From Glossina fuscipes (taxonomy: Eukaryota > Arthropoda > Insecta > Diptera > Glossinidae), in the NCBI RefSeq assembly GCF_014805625.2, contig NW_023998564.1:2700680-2764679 (forward strand): a stretch of 64,000 nt of DNA. The letters are read 5' to 3'. Of the stretch, positions 36,026 through 47,465 are shown one piece after another (positions within the stretch are counted from its first letter, which is position 1; each line of letters opens with the position of its first letter). The notes beneath the pieces were generated by a model, which saw only the letters and a list, made by a program, of their open reading frames with translations, did no database searches and was not told where the DNA came from. A program made the translations under genes and the position numbers.

Positions 36026-37979
36026 CACAGTTCTGTCGCACTTCTCTCACACTCATGAGTTGTCTCTTTTCTTGGCTTTTTCTTTGTTTCTTTGTTCTGT
36101 ACTCATTTACATTACATTCAAAGCATGAAATGAAGAAGAAGAAGACAAAATTATTAATGCATTTATAGGTTTCTGCTGAAAGTTTCATATTTCTGTTAAA
36201 AGTTGAAAATTTATGATACAAAACCATAAAATGTATTTTTTCTACGTTATTAATTATTTTTGTGTCTTATATTGTATTTGACTCTGTTAATGTTGATATT
36301 TTATTGCTTGCTAACATTTAAAAAAATGTATTTAAAAGCTATAACGTAATTCGCGCAACTTTTAGGCATCCATAAAAACTGTACAGGAAAGTAAATTTTA
36401 CTCCCGGAAATACAAATTAATTGTTTTGCATTAGAGACTAAATTAATCATTGCCAGTTGCAAAATTTTTGTCATTAACTCTTGCGATTTAAAAACGAAAA
36501 ATGTCCTTCCAGCAACTTTTGCGAGACGAAAAGAAAAATTTTACCTTCTTGACATCCATATAGTAAGTCTAATTCTTAATTTATTTAATTAGAATTAAAT
36601 AAGAATTGATGACTGCTGAGAGATTTTTAGTTCTGTTTAAAAAAAAAATTTTAATTATTATGTATTGTTGAAAAAACCGATTTCCAGACAAATTTTGGGT
36701 CTTTCCCACTAAGAAGATAAATCTTAAAATTTATTATTAAATTCCGAATCGATTTGAACATTTCAGTCTGTTCGGTTGTCGGCCTGTCCATTTGTTAAAT
36801 GCCTGTTGTAAGCACTCTCCCGGTCAGAAAATTAATTCAGAAGCTTCAAACAGAAGGCAGAAACATTGAAAAATTACCCAAACCAGTCAAAGTGTCAGGT
36901 CTACAACTCCCACACGCTTATACAACAAAAACTCTGAGCAACATTACTTTGCGTATTTTTTGCTTGTTACTCATAAAGAACAGCATCTTCACCATGTAAA
37001 TTTGCATTTTTATTCTGAAAATAAAAGAAACCCAACCGCCCACTCCCCTCCCATATAAGAGCCGACTGTAGTAGCGAATGTGAGCTGACGGGTGTCAATA
37101 ACCAGTAAAAAAGACTCGGCACCACATTGTCCGCCTTCAGCAAACCTAGTTAGCCGACCTGAGTACACTTACAATAGCCAAATTTTTTTGCCACTTATAC
37201 AGATCAAACTAAGAAGAAAAAAGTCATATTCAAATTCATAAAGGTCGCAATAAAGTTGGTATTTGCGGAACTCCCTTTCAGAGATGCTATTAAATTATTT
37301 ACGAAAGAACAAAGTTATAGTTTAATGTCTAATATATTTTGCAAGTTAGCGGTTTGTAGAATATGTTTTGAACGGAATCTTTATATGCTAAAAAAATATA
37401 ATTTTCAATATTCAAGCTGAGGCGACTAGGTTAGAAACCGTGAGTAGTCTGGATTAGCAAATTTGAATCGACAAGCCCAGTCATAGGGACTCGAGATTAC
37501 GTTCCAATCTCACTTTAGTACTGATACGGTCTTCAGTTCGTTGCACTTTTGTTTGTATTATAGATTATGAAAATTTAGCTCTTTTCTTATTTTAGTCGGT
37601 TTTAGGATGACGGTGATGGAGATAAAAATTTATTTTTGTTTTTGTATGTGACCGCGTATAGGGGACGCGCGCATAATGGGGGCCAGATGTTATCGGTGAA
37701 AAAGGATGGAGGGAAGGAATATATAATAAGAAGAAAGACATAATGGTATCAAGTCTAAATCTTGTTACATTCTTCGACTATCGGTTTTCAGAGCAATTTA
37801 AAAATCAAAAATGTGTTCTTATAAAATATGAAAGATATGATAAACAATCCTTTAATATATATAAAAAATTGTATCATAAAACAAAATTAAATTGAATAAA
37901 TCATATATTGGTTGTCTTTATTTTTATTTATAAATTTTGCTAAAACTTTTTTGTACTTTGTTTTCCTCTTCTCAAACAG
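36026..37979. other. Mmp1 intron, last part; no gene seen
   Basis: AT-rich. A 66-codon frame at 36799-36999 (MPVVSTLPVRKLIQKLQTEG...) is unassigned. The stretch ends in a pyrimidine-rich acceptor (ttttcctcttctcaaacag) at 37979. Confidence 0.5.
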
Positions 37980-38137
37980 GTGGAGATGAACTTCAAGCAC
38001 ATGATGAAGCCAGTGATCGTTCTGATCAAAATAAGTCCAATGGTGCCCTTTCCGTACAAATACATGGTGCAACTCTTAACGATACTTTATTAACAACATT
38101 GCTTCTCATATTTACGTCGAAATTGATTATTAGCTAA
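37980..38137 (+). CDS. Mmp1: Alternative Mmp1 last exon, GPI-anchor-like tail
   Basis: The strong acceptor at 37979 and the phase fit exactly to the donor at 16914 (GCA G + GT GGA). The added tail is GGDELQAHDEASDRS, a hydrophilic stretch ending in NKSNGALS, then a C-terminal hydrophobic segment TLLTTLLLIF followed by TSKLIIS and the stop. A small-residue site followed by a terminal hydrophobic stretch is the layout of a GPI-attachment signal. Drosophila Mmp1 is known to have both released and membrane-tethered forms, which supports the assignment. An AATAAA follows at about 38176. The splice from 16914 would span a 21-kb intron crowded with repeats. A single-pass tail anchor is the alternative reading. 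Confidence 0.8.
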
Positions 38138-40993
38138 AAGCAAATTCATAGTTATTAAGACGATAGAAAAGAAAATAAATAAACAAACACAACAAAAACA
38201 ATAATAATAACAGCAAAAGAATAAAATATTTTAAAGAAAATTTTTTATATATTATTTGAAAATATTTTAATAGAAGTAAAATCTTGAAACATATATAAAA
38301 AGAAGAAAAGGAAACAGTAAAGAATTGATTAAAGAATAGTCAGTCATATGAATATTGAAGTTTACTTACGGTGCCTCCTATTAATAAGATATTTAGATAA
38401 ATAACACACAGTTTAAAATGTACATACATACATACACGCACTAAAAAGGTAGTCATTATTTTCTATTCATTGTTTTTTTTTTTTTTTTTCTTTAAGCATG
38501 CGATAAATAAGTTATTGTTAAAAAAAAAGCAAAACTACAAACAAAGTGATTTTTAAGTTAGATATTTCACATTCCGCATAAAAAATAAGCAAAAAAGAAC
38601 TTCTCATTTATATAAAGATAAAGAAATAACTTTTTTTCTGTTTGTTCTTTTTTTTGCGTTATCAAAATAAATTTGACACAAACGATACTAAAGATTATTT
38701 TACACGATCTTAACTCATGAGAATGTCACAAAAAATGATGCAAGTTAATGCTCAGATTATTGTAAAATAGTTTTTATTTTTTGCTTACGCATAAGTATTT
38801 TTAATAATGATAATAATAGTAATTACAAAGCTTGAAAACATTTTTTCAATACAACCTACAAAGACCCACTTGTAGGATTGTATGTATTATTGCCCTTAAC
38901 ATGTAATTGTTTTCTATATTTTGTCGGAATTAATATTTAACTCCGAAAATAATTATTAAACGATAATTGCGAATTATACTTTTTATTATTTAGTTAAATT
39001 TTAATTGTGAAAAAAGTAATTTTCAAATGATTTAATGTGAAATCAAAAAATTTTTGAAAAAATACATATATGAAAGTAGAAAAACTTTGATTAAATCTTA
39101 TCAAAAAAGTTAATTTTTTTTAATTAATTAATAGATGACACACAAGAAATAGAAGGCTGTCACCGATTAGTAAAAGAAATTTAAATGCAGCTGAAAGATG
39201 AATATATTCTATTTGGGTGTGGAAAATATTGGTATGTGATAGTTGAATTTTCCACCAACCGCAAAATGTGATGAATAATCAACGCTCCTAAAATATGTTT
39301 GTAAGAACACAGCGGGAGCTCTTCAAAAATATGGCCAGACGGCCGAGAGAGACCCTTATCGCCCTTATCCCCTCCCTACAATTTGTACACTGACGAAGTC
39401 CCGTTTTTTCAACTCTATTCCGTTGAAGATTATTAATCAGAATTTATTTGGATATGAGGTTGCTTGGTTTGGCATGCGTAATGTAACGTTTTCTCTAACA
39501 AAAGTTCATACATTTTATGTTAAAATTATAGGTAAATTGGTATTAAATAATGTAAATGTAAAAGTAAAGGATTCATTTCACATTTTCATGCTACCAAGGA
39601 AGCATCTCATGTCCACCTGTAGGCTAGTCAATAGCTTTTTAGTCAACTTTTTACGACAAAAGTTCCAAGAGCAAACAGCAGACGAGCATGAAATATATAT
39701 GTATATGGATGTCCGCATATATCATATCTATATATATATATGCCCATCAAACCACCCGACAGAAATCAGGGGTCGTAGACAGAGCAGAGTATGAATGGTC
39801 CAGAGATTATGATCTGGCCGTTCGGTAAGTAGGTTTTGTCCGTCCATTAAGGGTAAAGCACATGTATTTCTTTCAGATGTAGTAGGTGTGGAATGTTCAC
39901 GGACAAAAATTTAAACCACGCTCTCTATTTAATATCTGCTGAACTAACTAACTCAACAAAGACAAATGTGTCCATCTCACCTCCGATCCTCTTCAAGTGG
40001 CATTTGAAAGTGGACCTAAAAGTAACAAAGTTCGATATTCAGACAAAGAGTAAGAATTCACAAACATTGAATTACACAAATATACATAATATATGAGATA
40101 TATACATATATGTATGTATATATATGATATATATATGATGTTACCAACAATTCAGTGATTGACTTGCGATACCAAGCCTCATATTAAATGACTTTCGGTA
40201 ACTGCAATTGTATTACGCTTCAGTCCCTTAAAAGAACATTTCTAAATGTGTCACAAGGCGGTCGTAGATACGTTCACTTCGTTGAAAGTAGTTATTCAGA
40301 AAAGAACATAATAAGTAGACTGATTTATCAATAACTTTCGATAGCAACTTTCGACAACTGGAACTGTATTCTGTTCACTAGTTTGCAATTTTCAAAATGT
40401 GCCTGATCGCAAATAAGTCAATTCCTAGAAAGATTTTATTGAAAAGGGAATATTATAAAAGTATTAATATTAATTTATCTTCAGAGACGATTAAGCAAAA
40501 CACCTCCGATAATTCCTGTGAAGAAGAATGATTAAATTTATGTAATGAAAAATCAATTATAGATAAACTTGAGCTTATCGCATACCGATTTTAAGATAAC
40601 ACAATTCTTCCACTTTGAAAATTATAACGAATTCGAGTTTCTTATTAAATGAAATTTAATATTTTATTTTTAATAGGTGCGTATGCAATATAAATCCAAA
40701 ATACTAGCAAATAAATGCATACGCAAATTACTGTTACTATTTACAGTGATTAAAGTGTATTAAGGATGTTTTTTTTTTGCACACAGAATCAACTCGTTAA
40801 AATCGCTCATTTAGAAACATTTAGAATTATGTTGAAAGCAATTTTGGAAGTCATTTCATAATATACTTTATATATATATATGTTCGCTTATAATTAAATC
40901 ATACGAATGACTTCAAAACTTAAATTAAGCAAAAAAAATAAAAAAATTAAAAAGAGAATTGAAAAAAGTTGGAAATTGAGTTGAAATTTTCAG
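38138..40993. other. Mmp1 3' UTR and intergenic DNA, no further gene
   Basis: A/T-rich with AATAAA signals, a T-run near 38475-38490 and (AT)n tracts near 39725-39740 and 40095-40140. The 123-codon frame at 39423-39794 has no motif or promoter and ends in simple repeat; I do not call it a gene. A reverse-strand AATAAA near 40673-40678 may serve the RRM gene. Confidence 0.5.
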
Positions 40994-43900
40994 TTATTTG
41001 AGTGACCATAGCAATTTTTCAACGTCCTCTTCTTCCGAATCGGAATTCAGTTTACTAAATATATCATCCAAATCATCGCGGATACGTTTTCTCTTTTCGG
41101 TGCCACGTATTTCATGATAAAGCCCTTTTATGAAATTAACCCTTTCACCAGCCAAACCATTACTTGCAGTAGTAGTTGGAGCTGGAGCGGTATCACTATC
41201 CGTATGTACTTCAGATTTTATAAACTTATTTTCGATGGTATTTAATTCTTGTAGCCGCATAGCTTCTAAACTATTTGTTGGTCTGGCTTCCTCTTCATCA
41301 TCATCATCATCATCAATGCATATAATGTCGTCGTCTGTGCAGAAAATAAACAAAAATGAGAGAGAAATACGAGTTGTTTTTTAGATTATCTAAATGTTGA
41401 GTTTAAACACAAACTGCAAAGCAAAATATTTATTGTAATCTATAATTCCGCTGACGTTTAATTATACTTTAAACGCAGAAATAAAAATGTATATTTATAT
41501 AATATATATATATATGCTTCCAAATATTCTGATCAGCGACATCCATTGGTGAAAATATCAATGTACGCAACGGTTATTCGATATTTCTTTCTGTACATAA
41601 AATAACAGATTACCCTTTAGTATTTCTATTTACTATGCCGTTATTCAATAACGCTAATCATGAGACACTCAAAACTGCATTTTGACATTCATTACTTTTG
41701 TTGTTTGATTTGAAGAAATCTGCTGACGAAGCCCATCAAACACTTCTAAAAGCTTACGGTGATACCACCGTTATATCCCAATTGTTGGGTGCGCTTTCAC
41801 CAGTCTAAGCAAGTTCGAAGACAGTGGGCGAAATGGAAGACTCGTTGGACGAAAACACAGCTCAACAAGAAAAGAGAAAAAAAGTTGTGAAAAAGCTTTT
41901 TGGACCAATTCTTCTCAATGTAAGCCGTTTTCAAGTGAAAAAATGACCAATATACATGCAAGCACCTAATGTACATATATAAATGCCATTTTTTATGACG
42001 CATGGAGGACTCATAAAACGAGCAAGCCGTAAGCGAAGCCAAGACCAATCAAAGACGATTACTATTGATATTAAACGTAATCCAATCAACTTTGACCGGA
42101 CATAATATCAATATTGCCAAATGATTCAATACACTTTGGGTTTAAATCTTAACCTATCTTCGCTACCAATTTATGCATAAGCTCAGTAAAAGCTCTTACC
42201 AATTAAAGGTTCATTTGGCTCCCTTTTAATGCTATCATCATAGCTACGCCCGTACAGTTTACCTGATGAACTATTACCAACATCGTTAGAGTGCATTGCT
42301 GCCAAGTTTGGATTCAGGCTTAATATTTCATTAGTTTCTGTGCTTTCGGTTGGGCGAATCCTGTTGATAGGTAAACTAAATTCTTCTTCCGGTTCCGGTT
42401 TGATGCCCGCTGTAGCAGCTACTTCAAAACGTTTGCCCAGTATATCACTTGCCGTGGGTGCGGTATTTTGTTCGGCGTCAAGTGATTCTTTTTTAATATT
42501 AACAACTGCAGGAGCTTCTGAAAGGAAATGTCTGTTTTAATGGAGTTTAACGGGAAGCTTAATGAGCTATAGAGTTCATTGCAAAAGACAATCTTATCGA
42601 ATTATTTTTGTGACGATTTTTTTCTGGCTTACTATTTACTTCAAAGGCATATGAATCCATTTAATAAATAATTTGTAAACTTTACTCGCCAGCTAATAAA
42701 TATTTTGTTAATATTATAAGCACTTATCCGAAATATGTGGCTCATTATATATGTGAGGTAGACTTTCATTTTCGCTACAGTCAAATAAATAAACAATTTA
42801 CCTGTAGTAGTAGTATCCGTTTGAGTTTCAACAGTTTTACTTTTGGAATTTTCTGAAATTTCAAAATTATTTTTAGAATATAATAAGATTTAAAAATATA
42901 TATTTTTTGTTACCTATATGTGCTGTTATATCATCAGTATCGCAACAAATAACCGTCGAACCATCGGTTTGGGTTTCTATACTTTGAGATTTGTTATGCG
43001 GTTGATTCTTTTGCACATTTTCAATTTCTCGCAACAAATTGTATTTCGTATCTATCGTGTCTTCATGAGCCGGACTTGGGAGTAATTCTTGTGTTTGAGA
43101 GTGAGTTACATTACCATCCGGTGCATTCTCGAAACTATCGTGTATTTCTAAGGCTTCCTCCTGAGCTTCAACATCATCTCCATTAGTGGTGGAATTGCTA
43201 GTGATACGCCGAAATCTGCAGATTATAGAACGATTATCAATTTGCGTATGAAAAGCATTTTGGTATGCTTGTATAGCGTCGTCGACATTAGTGTAACGTA
43301 TAAAGGCATAACGAGTCTTCTTTAGACGTACTGCAAAACCAATATCAATGCGAGCACAACCGGGAAAATGTTCACGCAAAACATTTCTCGTTATGGTGCT
43401 CGACAAATTGCCGACGTATAGCGTATAGGGATCAACTTCTTCGGGTTTCGTTGAGGGAGGTTTGGGTGAAGGGTTCGATTTCAGTTCTGCGGTAATAAAA
43501 CCTGTACCAAAAGGTATTTTTGAAATGGTTTCTATAACTTTTTGAACGTTTGCTTCCCGCTTAAGGCGGACTGTACAATAACGGCTGGCGCTGCTTTGCA
43601 TAAAGTACACATAAGCAATGTCCGGGCTGTAATTACTGACGATTTCCCGATTTACTTCGGGATCGGGAAATCGTAGAACTAAAGTCGGAGCTCTTTCCGT
43701 GCGCTCAGAAAACTTTTCTTCAGCTTGCAAAGCTTGTATAGCACATTCACGCGACCACTCCTTTGGTATGCCATAACGGGCAGACATGGTCTTACGACGA
43801 CATTTACGTAAACTAGATTTTGACGGTTCCGCATTAGCTATTAAAATATTTACAATAGAATAAAAGAAAGAAGGAGATATTTGAGTAGAGTAAGGGAGAG

Positions 43901-44905
43901 AATTTGAAAGTCCAGAGCAATACCTGTTTCGTTTTCCATGATATTGTTGTGTTGATTTATTGAGTTGTCATTGGGAGTTGAAGTAATCGCTGGTTGCCGT
44001 GATGCCATGTTGGACGTTGAATGGTGGTTTAACATCCCTGAGTGCTGGGAGTCATCGAGCAAAGATGCGGATGGAACCAAATGATGAGATGTAGCCTGTT
44101 GCTTTGCCGCTAAGTGAGATTTCTCACTTAACTGATCTGGTGTCCGAATAACCAAAGGAGGTGGGTGATCATACATATCTCTACTCACACCCGGCAGAAC
44201 ATCAGCAGTCGGAGGTGGCGGTGGTGGTGGCGGCGGTTTTGGCGCAGCCGAACACGGTAGAGGCGGCAAAGGTGGTTGATTAAAATGCCACAGATTTTGC
44301 GAATTTACATTGGTATTTGACGATGTGAAATCCGTTTCATAATTAAACGAGTTACTAAGCATCAAGGGACTCGTTGAACCGCTCTTTAAGGAATACATTG
44401 TTAAATTTGAAAGACCACACGTACAGTACACGTTACAGCATTTGCTACATGTTGCCGAATTTGATGACATCCGCATCTCCTGATTTTGATTCACACTTGA
44501 ATACAAGCTATCATTGTTCGTTGTTTGGACCAAATGAGGAAATGTGGCATTGAAAAGATCTTGATGCGTTGACGATGCACGTTGTTGATAATAACCAGAT
44601 TTACTCAATACTTTCGCTTGTTTGTACGGCGGTTCCTTATTCTTTTCATAATCATATTTAAGGCGATTATTCTCATAAGCGCTATTAGAATGCAAATGTC
44701 CATAAGTATGCGAACCTGACGATGACGACGAGGACGTCTTATAGTGTGAAGAATAATTATATTGTTGATTTTGAAGCTGCGGTGAATTATTATAAGATGA
44801 TCTTGTGTGCCTTGTGTGCTGCGGTTGATGTTGATGTTGTTGATGTTGTTGGTGACGTTTATATCTTCTGTCTCCAGAAGAATCATAATTACCTCCTTGT
44901 TTCAT
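40994..44905 (-). CDS. RRM protein with SUMO-type motifs, unidentified (871 aa)
   Basis: Five exons on the minus strand: 44905-43924, 43837-42914, 42852-42802, 42517-42200 and 41334-40994. They join without a break (2616 nt), and all four introns are phase 1. The N-terminal third is disordered: Gln/His-rich, Ser/Tyr-rich, a Cys cluster (CSKCCNVYCTCG), and a polyproline run near residues 225-235. Two RRM-like folds follow. The first is degenerate (LVLRFPDPEVNREI ... FGTGFITAEL). The second is canonical, with RNP2 LYVGNL and RNP1 KKTRYAFIRY. The C-terminal part has IKKE, IKPE, IKRE and IKSE (SUMO consensus), a DDDIICIDDDDDDEEE segment like a SUMO-interacting motif, a basic KRKR signal, and the end LLWSLK. 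It is probably a nuclear RNA-binding protein. I do not recognise the ortholog. Confidence 0.88.
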
Positions 44906-45651
44906 TTCGACAAAAGGCGGAAATTTTTTCTTTCGGCCAAAACTTATCGTTTATCAGTTAATAAAAATGTTCACAGATATTTTCTTTAACACTCCAAAGC
45001 CTTTATGCCTACACAATACATTTAACATTAAGCGTACACAGTATATGTATATGCAGAAAGTATTAGCTATCGCCAAGCAATTACTAAGTAACTTTCTATA
45101 GAGCTACTAAAAAATACAGTTCTAAAACAGTAATTATTAGCAACTATTAATGATTATTCATACAAGATATACAAAGTATATTTTATAAAAACTCTTTTTT
45201 TTCGCCACGAGTATGTATACATTAACCTGTGAATGATTAGTTTTTTCTTCTAAAAAATCAACTATATTTTACCAATTGCACACTGCAGCAGCAGCACTGT
45301 GTCGATTCAGCCATTTATGATGCTATGGTTGCTTTATATTATATATATCGTAAGTTGTATAACTAGGGGTTGCTTCATAGTATTTGGTTATCAACGCGTA
45401 ACAAATGCAGTATAGCCATTTAACAGGATGTCATAAAGAAAACGAAGCAACAGTCTACTGTAAAGGAAATAAAAAATTGTTTTTTATTTTCAAACTAATT
45501 ATATGCATTAATATTAAGAAATTTTAAAATATTAGAAATTTTTCTGTTGTTTTAACGCTTTCCTTCATTTGGTTTTAGAAATGAAATTCTAGTCGAATTT
45601 TTACTGCGCTCATCAAAGAGCAGTGAAAGTTTAGTTAAACAAAACATCGAT
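44906..45651. promoter_or_regulatory. Shared (bidirectional) promoter region
   Basis: A 746-bp gap separates the start codons of the RRM gene (-) and the TMEM186-like gene (+). No other coding sequence lies between them, so one short region must drive both, or contain two back-to-back promoters plus 5' UTRs. I see no clear TATA box at either expected position, which would fit housekeeping-type promoters. No specific factor site is claimed. Confidence 0.5.
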
Positions 45652-46530
45652 ATGCTTAGCAATTCCTTTGCTGAATTCACTAAAAGTTTTATCGCAAAAT
45701 GTAATGAACAATTAAAGTAAATTGAAGAAAACAGAAAACTCTACAATTATTATTTGCAATGCAATTGCTAAAAATACTAAAATCATTTATTAATAATAAA
45801 AAAATTAGTAGCATGCTAAGTCATCGTTCACTAAAGTATTTTTATATAATGTCATTTTTAATTGATTGATATTTTTTGCACTTGTTCTTATATAGGACTA
45901 CATCATCGAATTGGTTTCTTCAAAAGAAATTAGGACGAAATGTTTCATCATTGGAGAAAGAGAAATATTTTAAGCAAATAGATCGAGTATCTGAAAGTCA
46001 TCAACTTATCTATTATGTACCTATGGAATCGTATCTTTGCTGGTCAGTTCGTTTATCGACGTTTACTACTTCCCTAATTGTATTGGCCGCCATGTATCAA
46101 TATACCTACAATTTCGATATATTAGAGTCGACTCAGTTTACTTTAATATTAGAAAAGGATGATATATACTATTTTGCTGTTGGATTTATAACTATTAATG
46201 CGCTCGTCAGATGGATAATTTCAAAGTTTCCTTTACGCATCTATAAAATCACAAATCAGTTAATTATAAATAGAGTGCAATCAATGACATGACTTGTAAT
46301 TATAATGACTTCAACTTGTTTACAGATATTTAGCCATTTATAACAAACAATTGCCTGGATTACGCCCACAACATCATTTTAAGCGAGGTGATGTGAAAAA
46401 AGTTGATTTTATACTTAATCCATGGAAAAATGCCACTTACAAGTTGGGGAATCAAACATCTTTGATTTTGCCAGATTACTTCAAAACGCCATTCGAATTT
46501 CATCAAATGTTTGATTCCGAAAAAAATTAG
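45652..46530 (+). CDS. TMEM186/TMEM70-like small membrane protein (210 aa)
   Basis: Three exons (45652-45716, 45896-46258, 46326-46530) join in frame to 633 nt. The split codons close as AA|G and CA|A. The first exon gives a short N-terminus MLSNSFAEFTKSF... with some basic residues. Two hydrophobic segments follow: LCWSVRLSTFTTSLIVLAAM, and YYFAVGFITINALVRWIIS after the loop. Then comes a C-terminal matrix-type domain: YLAIYN, HHFKRGDVKKV, and the end FEFHQMFDSEKN. Length, two-helix hairpin and tail match the TMEM70/TMEM186/TMEM223 family of mitochondrial inner-membrane proteins, which help assemble respiratory complexes (TMEM186 with complex I). TMEM186 is the best fit by length, but I cannot exclude another member. 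Confidence 0.7.
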
Positions 46531-47450
46531 TATTAAACTGAGCAAAGATAAATAAGTATAAACAATGCTTTTCCAAACATTTTAATCAAGCATGTTTTTA
46601 TCAAGTTGAATTCCTTAGATAAGAGATTGGGCGAAGGTTTTTTTTGTCCTGTTTTTAAAGACTGATTTATGGAAAATGCACAAAGAGCTATAAACTTAGT
46701 TAGTGGAAGACCATTACGTCTATAACGTATGATTTGTTCCGATTCTTTATTAGACTCCTTACGAAATTTAAAGAAAAATGCATCGTCCAATAGCTCACTA
46801 TTACCTGAATATGCATGTGGTTATGTCTTCTCCGTCGTTCATAGAATTCTTTACGATCTCTCATTCATCGAATTCAACAATAGATAGCCTATTGCAAGAT
46901 TCGATCCTCCCGAATTTTGAATAGATTGGTTTGTGCAGTTTCAAGTCAAATCGCTGTGTCGCATTTAACTGAAGATTTGCAACCGCAAGTCAAATATAAT
47001 TTATATCGCCGACTTTGGGTATAAACAATAAAATAAATGAAATATGAGAACAGTCGACGGATTGATCTCTTTGTAGAAGAGACATGTCTATCGAAAATCT
47101 GTTTCTAGACTAAATTCTAATTTCCGAATGTGCTCCGATATCGGTTCTTGAGCTGAAAAAAGCTTGTCCGCAATATTCGATGTAGCCAAAAACAGGTTTT
47201 ATTCAAACATAGACTTAACAGCACCGTCATAGGTTAAAAATGATGGCCCAGGGCATGGCTTATTAGAAAGGTCGAAATCACTTATTTGAAATTTTCTGCA
47301 TGCTCCACCAGAATTTGTACTTTCACCAAATGCTTCAATAAATGTTTTCATTTTCTTTTGTTAGAATGCATAGAAAATCCAGTGGCACAAATGAACATTA
47401 TCAGTAGCCAAGGATCCAGGACTGCGTCCTATTTCATATTAACGCGAAGA
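46531..47450. other. Intergenic, no gene seen
   Basis: TMEM186-like gene 3' UTR and spacer. Only short unsupported open frames. It ends at a (TTC)n/T-run that is the tail of the next retrotransposon copy. Confidence 0.5.
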
Positions 47451-47465
47451 TTCTTCTTCTTCTTC

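Noticed and set aside
36799..36999. Plus-strand frame MPVVSTLPVRKLIQKLQTEG...
   Set aside because: Looks protein-like at its start but has no splice context and turns hydrophobic and random after about 40 residues.
39423..39794. 123-codon plus-strand frame
   Set aside because: No domain, and the C-terminal part is an (AT)n simple repeat.
44605..44886. Minus-strand 93-codon frame, and plus frames at 44722-44989
   Set aside because: Shadows of the Gln/His-rich N-terminus of the RRM protein.
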